Assembly: GCF_000381905.1 (NCBI RefSeq)
Contig: NZ_KB907260.1
Coordinates: forward strand, 92,678-156,677
DNA: 64,000 bases
Reading direction: 5' to 3'
DNA from: Paenibacillus fonticola DSM 21315
Lineage (GTDB): Bacteria; Bacillota; Bacilli; Paenibacillales; Paenibacillaceae
Below, one piece after another: positions 26,206 to 35,221 of the stretch (position 1 is its first letter; each line of letters starts with the position of its first letter). The translations under genes were made by a program, and so were the position numbers. Under the pieces are notes generated by a model. That model searched no databases. It saw only the letters and a list, made by a program, of their open reading frames with translations, and was not told the DNA's origin.

Positions 26206-28143
26206 TTAAATCTTGTGATTCTGTATATCGCTTTGCAGCAAAGAAAGTACTTCGTCCAGCGGTTTTACGCCAAGATCGCCTTCGCCCCGTTTGCGCACGG
26301 AGACGGTGCCTTCCCTTTGCTCGTTTTCACCGACAACGAACATGTATGGGATTTTTTCCAGCTGGGCTTCACGGATTTTATATCCGAGCTTTTCATTGCG
26401 CAGATCGCCCTCTGCCCGGATTCCCCCGGCTAGCAGCTTATCCTGTACTTCTCGTGCATAAGCCTCGTAATTACCGGATACCGGAATGACTTTGGCTTGA
26501 ACAGGTGCAAGCCACAGCGGCAAGTTTCCAGCAAAATTCTCCAGCAGGAATGCAGTGAAGCGCTCCATCGTACCGAGAATGCCTCTGTGCAGTACGACCG
26601 GGCGATGCTTGCCGCCATCTTCTCCGACATACTCCAGCTCAAAGCGCTCCGGAAGCAGGAAATCGATTTGCACAGTAGACAGCGTCTCTTCCTTGCCGAG
26701 TGCAGTCTTGATCTGTACGTCCAGCTTCGGTCCGTAGAACGCGGCTTCGCCTTCCGCCTCGAAGAACGGCAGCCCTTCCTCCTCGACGACTTCACGCAGC
26801 ATGCGCTGAGCCGTGTTCCACATATTATCATCCTTGAAATACTTCTCAGTATCCTCTGGGTCACGATAGGACAAGCGGAACCGGTAATCGTTGATGCCAA
26901 AATCCTTATATACTTGTCTGATCAAGGCGAGCACGCGTTTGAACTCGTCTTTGATCTGATCCAGACGGCAGAAAATGTGAGCATCGTTCAGCGTCATCGC
27001 CCGCACGCGGTGCAGGCCAGTCAGCGCGCCCGACATTTCATAACGGTGCTGCATACCGAGCTCCGCGATCCGGACAGGCAAGTCCCGGTAGCTGTGCATC
27101 TGGCTCTTGTACACCATCATATGATGCGGACAGTTCATCGGCCGGAGCACGAGCTCCTCGTTGTCCATGACCATTTGCGGGAACATGTCCTCTTGGTAAT
27201 GCTCCCAGTGGCCGGATGTTTTATAGAGCTCCACATTGCCGAGCACCGGCGTATACACGTGCTGGTATCCTAGACGCTCCTCGATATCGACGATGTACCT
27301 TTCCAGCGTGCGGCGCAAGGTAGCGCCCTTTGGAAGCCAGATTGGCAGGCCTTGGCCGACGAGATTCGAGAAAGTGAAAACTTCCAGCTCTTTGCCGAGC
27401 TTGCGGTGGTCGCGCTTCTTGGCTTCCTCGAGCAAGTGCAAATGCTCATCGAGGTCCGCCTTTTTGAAGAAGGCCGTGCCGTATACGCGCTGCAGCATTT
27501 TATTGTCGCTGTTGCCGCGCCAGTAGGCTCCCGCCACGCTCAGCAGCTTGAACGATTTGATTTTGCCTGTCGATGGGACATGCGGGCCGCGGCAAAGGTC
27601 GAAAAACTCGCCCTGATCGTAAATGGACAGAACGCTGTCCTCCGGCAAATCACGGATCAGCTCCAATTTATAAGGATCGCCCAGCTCCGTAAAAATAGCG
27701 ACCGCTTCTTCGCGGCTTACTTCCCGACGGGTAATCGGCAAGTTTTCCCCGATAATGCGTTCCATTTCCTTCTCGATCTTCTGCAGATCTTCCGGGTTAA
27801 TCGGATGTTCTAGGTCCATGTCGTAATAGAAGCCTTCCTCGATGACCGGACCGATCCCCAGCTTGACCTCTTTGTTGCCAAACAGCCGCTTAATTGCTTG
27901 CGCGAGGAGATGGGCCGTGCTGTGCCGCATGATTTCAAGGCCTTCCTTGGAATCCGGCGTAATGATTTCCACCGCTGCGCCGTCCGATAGCTCTGTTCTC
28001 AAATCTACGGCTGCCCCGTTGATTTTACCAGCCAACGCGTTTTTGCGCAGACCGCTGCTAATCGAAGCAGCTACATCCTCCAATGTACTTCCGTCAGCAT
28101 ACTCCCGAACCGAACCGTCCGGTAAAGAAATTGATACTGCCAC
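26206..28143 (-). CDS. thrS: threonyl-tRNA synthetase
   Basis: A 645-aa class II synthetase charging tRNA-Thr. Domains: TGS (about 1-65), editing domain of the SAD type (about 70-230, with the [10 protein letters not shown] motif), catalytic core (about 245-540) with the zinc-site [10 protein letters not shown] near residue 338, and the C-terminal anticodon-binding domain (about 545-640). All expected parts are present and the length is typical. A T-box leader upstream controls it according to tRNA-Thr charging. The 3D-domain gene follows 118 bases downstream on the same strand and I see no clear terminator between them. Confidence 0.97.
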   Translation of the reverse strand: MAVSISLPDGSVREYADGSTLEDVAASISSGLRKNALAGKINGAAVDLRTELSDGAAVEIITPDSKEGLEIMRHSTAHLLAQAIKRLFGNKEVKLGIGPVIEEGFYYDMDLEHPINPEDLQKIEKEMERIIGENLPITRREVSREEAVAIFTELGDPYKLELIRDLPEDSVLSIYDQGEFFDLCRGPHVPSTGKIKSFKLLSVAGAYWRGNSDNKMLQRVYGTAFFKKADLDEHLHLLEEAKKRDHRKLGKELEVFTFSNLVGQGLPIWLPKGATLRRTLERYIVDIEERLGYQHVYTPVLGNVELYKTSGHWEHYQEDMFPQMVMDNEELVLRPMNCPHHMMVYKSQMHSYRDLPVRIAELGMQHRYEMSGALTGLHRVRAMTLNDAHIFCRLDQIKDEFKRVLALIRQVYKDFGINDYRFRLSYRDPEDTEKYFKDDNMWNTAQRMLREVVEEEGLPFFEAEGEAAFYGPKLDVQIKTALGKEETLSTVQIDFLLPERFELEYVGEDGGKHRPVVLHRGILGTMERFTAFLLENFAGNLPLWLAPVQAKVIPVSGNYEAYAREVQDKLLAGGIRAEGDLRNEKLGYKIREAQLEKIPYMFVVGENEQREGTVSVRKRGEGDLGVKPLDEVLSLLQSDIQNHKI

Positions 28144-28190
28144 TTTTTGTTCCTCCCTTAATTTCGTAATTCATTGCCGGGAGCGGGCAA

Positions 28191-28502
28191 CAAAAAAAAG
28201 CCCGTCCCGGAAAGGGACGAGCGTTATATACCCGTGGTTCCACCCTCATTCGACTGCCCACAGCATCGTGCAGCATCTTGCACAGCCTACGGAACAATCC
28301 TTATTCGGCATTCGGTAACGGCAATGAACCGGCATTCCTTAATTCCTGATATGCTCCTGCATAGACGCCACCAAGGTTCGGGAATACAGCTACAAAGGGG
28401 TAAACCAAAACAGAAACCGAAGGGACTTCCAGCCAGCGATCCCTCTCTCTGTACCGTTCAAATTTCTGGTTCATGTCTTTGTCAACGCTTTTCACTTGAA
28501 TA
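28191..28502 (-). promoter_or_regulatory. T-box riboswitch of thrS (Thr)
   Basis: The T-box core AGGGTGGAACCACG lies at 28246-28233, followed by a terminator (GCTCGTCCC/GGGACGGGC, then eight Ts, 28223-28191). In Stem I, ACAAAG/CTTTGT and CAGAAA/TTTCTG helices enclose a loop whose 3' side contains ACC (28401-28399), a threonine codon, as expected for a specifier. Confidence 0.9.
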
Positions 28503-28508
28503 TGTGTA

Positions 28509-28537
28509 ATTATAATGCGATCCTGCAGAACCGTCAA
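28509..28537 (-). promoter_or_regulatory. sigma-A promoter of the thrS T-box transcript
   Basis: On the minus strand TTGACG (28537-28532), 17 bases, TATAAT (28514-28509). Start near 28502, about 360 bases before the thrS ATG. Confidence 0.85.
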
Positions 28538-28699
28538 GAAACCTCTCAAACTTGGTGGACTCGGTTTACGCGATTTCTTGGCTGTACAATTCTATATAGC
28601 TTCGTTTACGCACATTTCATTCAGCCTAGACTGAGCCACAGCCTGCGGCATCTACATTAAACCCTAACTATTCCTAAATTTCTACGTATGCTCCAGCCT

Positions 28700-29608
28700 T
28701 TACGTAACCTGATCGCGTTGTCTTATTCTCTGGTGGAACTCCTTGCAATGCGAACAGCGCAAACATAGCTGCACCCGTTCCCCAAATATGCGCCGGATCG
28801 TTGTAATCGCCAGAGCCTCCGGATCCCGGGTGTGGAGTAATATCCGTTCCGGGGACAAGGAAATCAGCGTACTGACGATAACGTCCTCGATTTGCATTTC
28901 CTGATCCGCCATTCGCATGACGACATCGCCCGAAGCGGGAGAATCAATTTGTTTGAAGCCCTCGTTCAACAGGACAAATTCACCACCCTGCCTATGCATA
29001 ACGTGGATAAACGGAGTTAACGGCTCCTGAAAATATACAAAATATTGCAGCAGTCCGATGAAATCCTCGTATTGCTTATCGAGCAAATACTCCTCCACCG
29101 CAAAATCGACCGTTTCCCGCAGCCTTGTCTCATATTCCTGCAGCCGGAACGAAATAAACCCATCGAGATCAAGTGCGTCCAAACTTCCAAATACGGATCT
29201 CAAGGCCGATCCCACGAGGGATACCCGAGCTTTTCTAGCTTCGGCATATTCTTCTTCTGCGCCCAAAAACCTGCAGCAAATCGACTTTATGGCCTGCATC
29301 TCTCCATCGGCCAGCTCATAATCCTTCAGCAAAATTTTCCCGACGATTCCCGGTTCCTTCACGTCTACGACATACTCTGCCACAATCTGGGCTAATTCAT
29401 CCATCAATTGATTATAATGGTTTATATGAAGGCCCTTTGCGGTTTTAGCGCTCATATTCCATTCCATTCTTTTACGCCTTGGCATATACACAAATTCAGC
29501 TTTTATATTTGCTTTATGTAAGCCTGGGGCCAGCCGCTTCATGTAATCGGCGAACTGGTTAGCTGACACGGAGGATTCAACCTTAGCGCTTATCGTAAAA
29601 AAATCCAT
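28700..29608 (-). CDS. ytxC: YtxC-like sporulation protein
   Basis: A 302-aa protein matching the YtxC family (unknown biochemical role, found in spore formers). The characteristic core LDGFISFRLQEY, followed by EYLLDKQYEDFI and the LLQYFVYFQEP segment, lies around residues 150-215. No signal peptide. RBS AAAGGGG lies 6 bases before the ATG. The C-terminus carries CLRCSHCKEF, a possible metal-binding Cys cluster. It stands alone between mqnC and the thrS promoter. Confidence 0.8.
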   Translation of the reverse strand: MDFFTISAKVESSVSANQFADYMKRLAPGLHKANIKAEFVYMPRRKRMEWNMSAKTAKGLHINHYNQLMDELAQIVAEYVVDVKEPGIVGKILLKDYELADGEMQAIKSICCRFLGAEEEYAEARKARVSLVGSALRSVFGSLDALDLDGFISFRLQEYETRLRETVDFAVEEYLLDKQYEDFIGLLQYFVYFQEPLTPFIHVMHRQGGEFVLLNEGFKQIDSPASGDVVMRMADQEMQIEDVIVSTLISLSPERILLHTRDPEALAITTIRRIFGERVQLCLRCSHCKEFHQRIRQRDQVT

Positions 29609-29854
29609 GAACTCGCCCCTTTCCGCTTCCTTCTCAAAGTATATGGTCAGGAGGTTGCAGATATACGGGGCGGCTCATGGAAACATAAGCAGTTATTCCA
29701 TTGTTTTGGCAGTTTACCTTTTGATCACGAAGCAGTAGCCCGGCAGCGAATTTTGCAATCTTCCTTGAAGTCCGGTGCTCATGTAGGTTCTGCCTACACT
29801 CCGCACCTCCTTCTTCGGATTCTTGCAACCTTCACCCTTGATTCTTGCAGTGAA

Positions 29855-30991
29855 TCAGTTCTGCATGACGAAGTCTCTTTCTACCGAACTGCCTTGATCA
29901 AATACACGCAAAATTTCATATTTCGTATTCCGTTGAGCCGGAATTTTTCCAGCTTCGCGAATGATCGACAAGATCGATTCGATATTCACTTTGTACGTTG
30001 CCCCGGCCGAGGAAACTACATTCTCTTCAATCATCGTGCTGCCAAAATCATTGCAGCCATACTTCAGCGATAGCTTGCCCACTTCCGGGCCCATCGTCAC
30101 CCAGGACGACTGGATATTCTTAATGTTATCGAGCACAATACGGCTGATCGCCACTGTTTTCAAATAAGCTTCCGGCGTCTGGCGCTCGCGCTTTAAATTC
30201 GTATTGTCCGGCTGGAAGGTCCAGGGAATGAAGGCCAGGAAACCTTCGGATTCGTATCCGTTTTGCAGGCATTCATCTTGAGCATCCCGCACGCGCATAA
30301 GGTGCAGCGCCCGCTCTTCCATCGATTCTCCAAAACCGATCACCATTGTTGCCGTCGTATTCATACCGATGCGGTGAGCCGTCTGCATGACATCCATCCA
30401 GTCTCTCCAAGAGCCTTTAAGCCGGCTGATTTTGCGGCGTGTCCGGTCATCTAAAATTTCAGCGCCCCCGCCTGGCAGGGAATCCAGTCCAGCTTCGTGA
30501 ATTTGGCGCACTACTTCTTCAAGCGTGAGCCCGTCCGATACTTCTTTCATCTTCATAATTTCCGCCGGTGAAAAAGAATGCATCGTAATGCCCGGAAATC
30601 TCTGTTTAATTTCCTTCAGCAGGCTCGTATAGTAGCTGAACGGCAAATTCGGATTCGTACCGCCCTGCATCAAAATTTCAGTTCCGCCAACATCGATGGT
30701 TTCCTGTATTTTCTGGAAAATAACTTCATCCGGGAGCACATAGCCTTCTTCCGAGCCCGGTCTGCGATAAAAAGCGCAAAAACGGCAGTATACATCACAA
30801 ATGTTCGTATAATTCACATTGCGGCCAATGACGAAAGTCGTAATTGGCTCCGGATGCTTTCGCTCCATCAAAATGTTTGCCGTGTGTCCCATTTTCTCTA
30901 TTTCCTCAGATTCGAACAAAGCGATCGTATCCTCCAGGTTGAGCCGCTCTCCCTTGAGCGCTTTGTCCAGTATATCGTCGATTGCAGTCAT
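29855..30991 (-). CDS. mqnC: cyclic dehypoxanthinyl futalosine synthase
   Basis: A 378-aa radical-SAM enzyme of the futalosine menaquinone pathway. The cluster motif CDVYCRFC is at about residues 65-72, followed by the SAM-binding GGTEILMQGG. Later segments SLPGGGAEIL and TATMVIGFGE are typical of MqnC rather than its relative MqnE. The ATG at 30991 has AAAGGGAGG 6 bases upstream; an in-frame TTG at 31012 would include the ribosome site and is rejected. No other mqn gene is in the window. Confidence 0.88.
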   Translation of the reverse strand: MTAIDDILDKALKGERLNLEDTIALFESEEIEKMGHTANILMERKHPEPITTFVIGRNVNYTNICDVYCRFCAFYRRPGSEEGYVLPDEVIFQKIQETIDVGGTEILMQGGTNPNLPFSYYTSLLKEIKQRFPGITMHSFSPAEIMKMKEVSDGLTLEEVVRQIHEAGLDSLPGGGAEILDDRTRRKISRLKGSWRDWMDVMQTAHRIGMNTTATMVIGFGESMEERALHLMRVRDAQDECLQNGYESEGFLAFIPWTFQPDNTNLKRERQTPEAYLKTVAISRIVLDNIKNIQSSWVTMGPEVGKLSLKYGCNDFGSTMIEENVVSSAGATYKVNIESILSIIREAGKIPAQRNTKYEILRVFDQGSSVERDFVMQN

Positions 30992-31123
30992 AAGCTGCCT
31001 CCCTTTCCCCAATAAAATGGTGCGTGTAAAGTTTGTGCTGCTGACAATTCCGGTCCAATGGACTTTATAAATTAAATATGCAGAAATTTAACAATTACGG
31101 CTATATCGTAACATAATATGGAC

Positions 31124-31158
31124 GGAAAAACAGCACCCGATCAGAGATCGAATGCTGT
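31124..31158 (-). terminator. terminator of the met operon
   Basis: On the minus strand ACAGCATTCGATC (31158-31146) pairs with GATCGGGTGCTGT (31142-31130) using G-U pairs, then TTTT. It lies 20 bases after the metC stop. Confidence 0.85.
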
Positions 31159-31178
31159 AAATATCCAAATTGGAATGA

Positions 31179-32369
31179 TTATTCCTGCTCCAGCGCCTGC
31201 TGCAAATCGGCGATCAGATCGTCGATATCCTCCAATCCCACGGAGAAGCGCAGCAGCCCGTCGGTAATGCCCCGTTCATGGCGGACTTCCCTCGGCATCG
31301 AGGCGTGAGACATCATCGCCGGATAGGAGAGGATGCTCTCTACGGCCCCTAAGCTAACAGCTACCAGCGGCAATTTCACCGCATTCAGCACCCGCTTGGC
31401 CCGTTCTCCGGAACCCACGTCGAAGGAGACGACTGCCCCATATCCCGAAGACTGCTTCTCATGAACCTCCCGGCCCGGATGGCTTGCAAGCCCTGGATAG
31501 AACACGCTGTAGATATCACTGCGCTCGCTTAGCCAATGAGCTAGCTTGTTCGCGCTACTCTCGCTGTAAGCCATCCGCGCGCCCAGCGTCTTCATTCCGC
31601 GCATCAGCAGCCATGAATCCTGAGCCCCTAGGACCGTGCCAAGCCCGTTCTGCATATATTTCAGCCTGCGGCCTAGTGACTCCGTTGCCGTAACGGCCAG
31701 TCCTGCCAATACGTCGCTATGGCCGCCGAGAAACTTGGTCGCGCTATGCAATACAATATCAACGCCTTGCTCAATCGGCCGTTGATAGTAAGGCGTCATA
31801 AACGTATTGTCGAGAATGCTGAGCAGTTCTTGCTCCCTTGCCCAGCCCGCCACTTCGGCGATATCTGTTATTTTCAGGGTAGGGTTGGAAGGCGTTTCAA
31901 TGTATACCGCCTTCGTATTCGGTCTTAAGGCGGCCTTGATTTCATCTATCGACGTCATATCGACAAAGGTCGCTTCGATTCCCATTCGATTCAATATGCC
32001 GGTAAGCAGACGATATGTACCGCCGTATACATCCTCCGTAACAATAATATGATCGCCGGCCGAGAACAGCATAAATGTTGTCGAGATCGCCGCCATACCG
32101 CTCGAGAATGCAAATCCGCGATGACCGCCTTCAAGAACGGCAATGTAGTCTTCCAGCGCCTGCCTTGTCGGGTTGCCAGAACGGCTATAATCATATTGCG
32201 GAGGCTCATATATATCATGGTGGTGAAAGGTCGATGCCTGATAAATCGGCACACTGGAAGCCCCAGTCGCACTGTCCACTTCGCCTCCGAAATGGATCAG
32301 CTTCGTATCAAACCTTTTGTCCTCTTTTCCGGCCCCAGGCCGTCCATTTGAACTGCCTTGATCACTCAT
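31179..32369 (-). CDS. metC: cystathionine beta-lyase
   Basis: PLP enzyme of the Cys/Met metabolism family converting cystathionine to homocysteine. The 396-aa protein has YDYSRSGNPTR near the N-terminus, the PLP lysine in HSATKFLGGHSD and the C-terminal SLGAVESILSYPAMMSHASM, all like Bacillus MetC. The related MetI precedes it with a 2-base gap, so the pair are separate steps rather than duplicates. Last gene of metA-metI-metC. Confidence 0.9.
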   Translation of the reverse strand: MSDQGSSNGRPGAGKEDKRFDTKLIHFGGEVDSATGASSVPIYQASTFHHHDIYEPPQYDYSRSGNPTRQALEDYIAVLEGGHRGFAFSSGMAAISTTFMLFSAGDHIIVTEDVYGGTYRLLTGILNRMGIEATFVDMTSIDEIKAALRPNTKAVYIETPSNPTLKITDIAEVAGWAREQELLSILDNTFMTPYYQRPIEQGVDIVLHSATKFLGGHSDVLAGLAVTATESLGRRLKYMQNGLGTVLGAQDSWLLMRGMKTLGARMAYSESSANKLAHWLSERSDIYSVFYPGLASHPGREVHEKQSSGYGAVVSFDVGSGERAKRVLNAVKLPLVAVSLGAVESILSYPAMMSHASMPREVRHERGITDGLLRFSVGLEDIDDLIADLQQALEQE

Positions 32370-32371
32370 GC

Positions 32372-33550
32372 TTACTGTCTCCCTTCAACTTCAACCCTTG
32401 CAGCTTCCAGCGCCTGATCGAGATCCTGGATCAGATCGTCCACATGCTCAATTCCGACCGAGAAACGGAGCAATCGGTCATCGACACCTACGGCGTCCCG
32501 AATTTCCGCTGGAATATCCGCATGAGTCTGTACGGCCGGATAAGTCATTAAAGACTCCACTCCGCCAAGGCTTTCGGCAAAGGCGATTAATTTCAAATGG
32601 CGAAGTACCGGGTCCACATATCGGGCATCTGCTACCCTGAAAGAGAAAATACCTGTATTTCCACTGGACTGGGCATTTTGAATGCTATAGCCGGGATGGT
32701 CTGGCAGCCCCGGATAGAAAACTTCCGTCACTGACGGATGCTCCTCCAAATACCTGGCAATGGCCAAAGCATTGCTCTGATGGCGCTCCATGCGCAAAGC
32801 GAGCGTCTTCATGCCCCGCATCAGCTGGTATGAATCCGTCGGGCCCAGCACTGCCCCGATCGAATTATGGAGAAAAGCTAGCTCCTCTGACAGCTCTTTC
32901 CCCTTCGAGACGATAAGTCCGGCCAGTACATCGTTGTGCCCTCCCAAATACTTCGTAGCACTATGAACGACGATATCTGCTCCCAGCTCTATTGGACGCT
33001 GGAAAAAAGGAGTTAACAGCGTGTTGTCGACAATCGTGAGCAGTTGATGCTTGCTAGCCCATTGGCTAACTAGCTTAATATCGGTGATCATCATCAGCGG
33101 GTTAGTAGGCGATTCAATGAACACGGCCTTCGTGTTCGGCTTGCGGGCACTTTCAAGTGCATCCAAATCATTGGTATCTACATAGGATGCGGTAATTCCA
33201 TATTTCGATAGCACTCGCTCCAATAAACGATAGGTGCCTCCGTACAAATCAAGTGACACAATCAGATGATCGCCGCTGGCAAACAAAGTGAACACCGTTT
33301 GCAGCGCTGCCATGCCCGAGCTGCAGGCGAAGCCCGCATCTCCGGATTCCAGAGCGGCCGCCGCTTCTTCCAGTACGGCGCGCGTCGGGCTTTTCGTCCT
33401 TGAATAGTCGAATCCTGTACTTTGGCCAAGCCGTGGATGCCGGAAAGCTGTTGCCTGATATATAGGGTAGTTTACCGCTCCGGTGACCGGTTCCTCGACA
33501 GAACCGATTTGTGCGAGCACACTTTCAATACGGTATTGCTTCTCTGACAT
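32372..33550 (-). CDS. metI: cystathionine gamma-synthase / O-acetylhomoserine sulfhydrylase
   Basis: PLP enzyme joining O-acetylhomoserine with cysteine (or sulfide). The 392-aa protein resembles Bacillus MetI: FDYSRTKSPTR, DLYGGTYRL, PLP lysine in HSATKYLGGHND, and FAESLGGVESLMTYPA near the C-terminus. The ATG at 33550 is chosen because GGAGGG is 8 bases upstream; a frame to 33568 is discarded. It follows metA by 18 bases and is nearly fused to metC. Confidence 0.9.
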   Translation of the reverse strand: MSEKQYRIESVLAQIGSVEEPVTGAVNYPIYQATAFRHPRLGQSTGFDYSRTKSPTRAVLEEAAAALESGDAGFACSSGMAALQTVFTLFASGDHLIVSLDLYGGTYRLLERVLSKYGITASYVDTNDLDALESARKPNTKAVFIESPTNPLMMITDIKLVSQWASKHQLLTIVDNTLLTPFFQRPIELGADIVVHSATKYLGGHNDVLAGLIVSKGKELSEELAFLHNSIGAVLGPTDSYQLMRGMKTLALRMERHQSNALAIARYLEEHPSVTEVFYPGLPDHPGYSIQNAQSSGNTGIFSFRVADARYVDPVLRHLKLIAFAESLGGVESLMTYPAVQTHADIPAEIRDAVGVDDRLLRFSVGIEHVDDLIQDLDQALEAARVEVEGRQ

Positions 33551-33568
33551 GTAACAATCCCTCCACAA

Positions 33569-34504
33569 CTAAATATGATAAATGAGTTCTCTCTGCTGAT
33601 CTATATCATAAGGTGTCTCCTGGTACACATAGTAGTTCAGCCAATTGGAGAATAATAAGTTTGCATGAGCTCTCCACGTCGAAATCGGAGGGCAAGAAGG
33701 GTCATCATTGGGGTAATAATTAACAGGAAGAGCGACATCCAGCCCCTTGGCTACATCCCGGTCATATTCCCATTTCAAGGAACAGGGGTCATATTCCGAA
33801 TGCCCGGTCACGAAAATTTGCTTGCCATCCCTTGTAGCGACGAGATAAATGCCGGCCTCTTCAGACTCAGCCAATATATCAAGCTCCGGTACCTTCTCGA
33901 TGTCACTTCGTTCCACGTCTGTATGACGGGAATGCGGAACCTGAAACACCTGATCGAATCCGCGCAGCAGTTTCACGTTTGGAATATTAACCTTATGCGG
34001 GAACACGCCAAAGCATTTTTCCGGAAGAGGGATCTTTTTGACACCGTAATGATAGTATAAGCCGGCCTGGGAAGCCCAGCAAATGTGCATTGTTGAGGTG
34101 ACGTGCGTTTTGCTCCATTCAAAAATGTCCTTCAGCTCTTCCCAATAATTTACCTCTTCAAATTCCAGTTGTTCTACGGGAGCGCCCGTAATGATCAGGC
34201 CGTCAAAACGGCGTGTCTTAATTTCATCGAATGTTTTGTAGAACATTTCAAGATGCTCGGCGGACGTATTTTTCGAGATATGGGAGCGGGGGTGAAGCAG
34301 CACGATTTCTACCTGCAGCGGCGTATTTCCAAGCAGGCGCAAAATCTGTGATTCCGTCGTCTCTTTTGTCGGCATCAGATTCAGGATAGCAATCCGCAAC
34401 GGACGTATATCCTGGCGATAGGCCCGTGATTCGTCCATTACAAATATGTTTTCATTCTCCAATATTTCTTTGGCCGGCAAATGATCAGGTACTTTAATCG
34501 GCAT
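33569..34504 (-). CDS. metA: homoserine O-acetyltransferase (MetA type)
   Basis: First committed step of methionine synthesis. The 311-aa protein has the usual start [11 protein letters not shown], a catalytic Cys142 in HICWASQAG and a later GHSEYD with the catalytic His. Residue 111 is Glu ([10 protein letters not shown]); in this family Glu at 111 has been linked to acetyl-CoA use and Gly to succinyl-CoA, so acetyltransferase is inferred. AAGGAG lies 11 bases before the ATG, a slightly long spacing. The S-box leader upstream regulates the operon. Confidence 0.92.
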   Translation of the reverse strand: MPIKVPDHLPAKEILENENIFVMDESRAYRQDIRPLRIAILNLMPTKETTESQILRLLGNTPLQVEIVLLHPRSHISKNTSAEHLEMFYKTFDEIKTRRFDGLIITGAPVEQLEFEEVNYWEELKDIFEWSKTHVTSTMHICWASQAGLYYHYGVKKIPLPEKCFGVFPHKVNIPNVKLLRGFDQVFQVPHSRHTDVERSDIEKVPELDILAESEEAGIYLVATRDGKQIFVTGHSEYDPCSLKWEYDRDVAKGLDVALPVNYYPNDDPSCPPISTWRAHANLLFSNWLNYYVYQETPYDIDQQRELIYHI

Positions 34505-34572
34505 TTTTAATTCAACTCCTTCTTTGAAAAACATGATTTGCGCAGTCATCCTATAGTAGAAAGCGGACGCAT

Positions 34573-34762
34573 CCGTATATAGAAAGACCTTTCTCATGAG
34601 AGAAAGGTCTTCATCGCTATCGTCAATGCGCCTCTCTCATCTCTCAGTCACCGCTTGACGCTGCTCGCGTCTGCGGATTCTGCAAGAATTAGCACCGTAC
34701 GATTTATTCGCCGGTTGCCGGGTATCATCGGGCTAGTCCCTCCACCTGCTCTTGATAAGATT
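34573..34762 (-). promoter_or_regulatory. S-box (SAM-I) riboswitch of the met operon
   Basis: On the minus strand the conserved TCTTATCAAGAGCAGGTGG (34760 on) is followed by GGGACTAGCCCGATGA and CCCGGCAACCGGC, the SAM-I core. The element ends in a terminator (AAGACCTTTCTC/GAGAAAGGTCTT, 34611-34584, then TTCTAT). Excess SAM would stop transcription. Confidence 0.95.
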
Positions 34763-34810
34763 TCGCTATTTAATTTTTTGGAATTCAGAATTGTTTCATT
34801 CCTTGAGAAC

Positions 34811-34839
34811 ACTTTAATGTATAAATAAAGTTCCGTCAA
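34811..34839 (-). promoter_or_regulatory. promoter of the S-box transcript
   Basis: On the minus strand TTGACG (34839-34834), 17 bases, TAAAGT (34816-34811). Confidence 0.6.
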
Positions 34840-34928
34840 GAACCCCGGCCGAAAAACCATCACCTTCTCTGAACGTCCGCCATACACTAAAATCAGCCCT
34901 GCGAAGCCGGATATGATGTGAATATGAC

Positions 34929-34957
34929 TTGATCATGTCATAGCTGAGCGGTATACT
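34929..34957 (+). promoter_or_regulatory. promoter of the corA transcript
   Basis: TTGATC (34929-34934), 17 bases, TATACT (34952-34957). The start near 34964 gives a leader of about 258 bases before corA, containing a 40-codon uORF and several hairpins. Confidence 0.6.
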
Positions 34958-34999
34958 AGACAAGTGTTAACGACCTAAGGTAAAGAGGTGAAACCGATT

Positions 35000-35122
35000 A
35001 TGGAAGGCGACCCGAGTCCGCAGAGTACTGCCCCACAACAACAATGGCATAGGAAATCGATCAGCAGAGCGCTCACGGACAGATTGGGGCTCTTTCGTTT
35101 TCGTTTCCCGGTGTTTCAATGA
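35000..35122 (+). CDS. 40-aa leader peptide candidate upstream of corA
   Basis: Starts MEGDPSPQSTAPQQQ and ends RFRFPVFQ; Gln/Pro-rich at first, Arg-rich later. AAAGAGGTG lies 8 bases before the ATG, a good ribosome site. The frame lies entirely inside the corA leader. After it come the palindrome CGCCTGTACAGGCG and arms GATCAGCAG/CTGCTGATC that could pair across the uORF end. No family recognised. Leader peptides that control Mg transporter genes are known in other bacteria, so a similar role is a guess. Confidence 0.4.
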   Translation: MEGDPSPQSTAPQQQWHRKSISRALTDRLGLFRFRFPVFQ

Positions 35123-35166
35123 AGATCGCCTGTACAGGCGTTACCGGCTGCTGATCCTTGTTTTCC

Positions 35167-35185
35167 TATGCTCAATATGAGCATA
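35167..35185 (+). promoter_or_regulatory. hairpin just before the corA ribosome site
   Basis: TATGCTCA-ATA-TGAGCATA, perfect 8-bp arms, ending about 25 bases before the AAAGGAG of corA. It may be part of leader control. Confidence 0.4.
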
Positions 35186-35221
35186 CCTATCCGTTGGGAC
35201 AGGGGAAAAGGAGTGATCATC

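Noticed and set aside
28301..28549. 82-aa minus-strand frame
   Set aside because: It is the thrS T-box leader; conserved RNA motifs explain the sequence.
29634..29828. 64-aa minus-strand frame between ytxC and mqnC
   Set aside because: No usable ribosome site and no family resemblance; a short hairpin and direct repeat TGCAAGAATC occur but give no gene.
34648..34887. 79-aa minus-strand frame
   Set aside because: Lies in the SAM riboswitch and its promoter.
34964..35221. M-box Mg riboswitch upstream of corA
   Set aside because: The conserved M-box blocks are not visible; the leader is structured but different.
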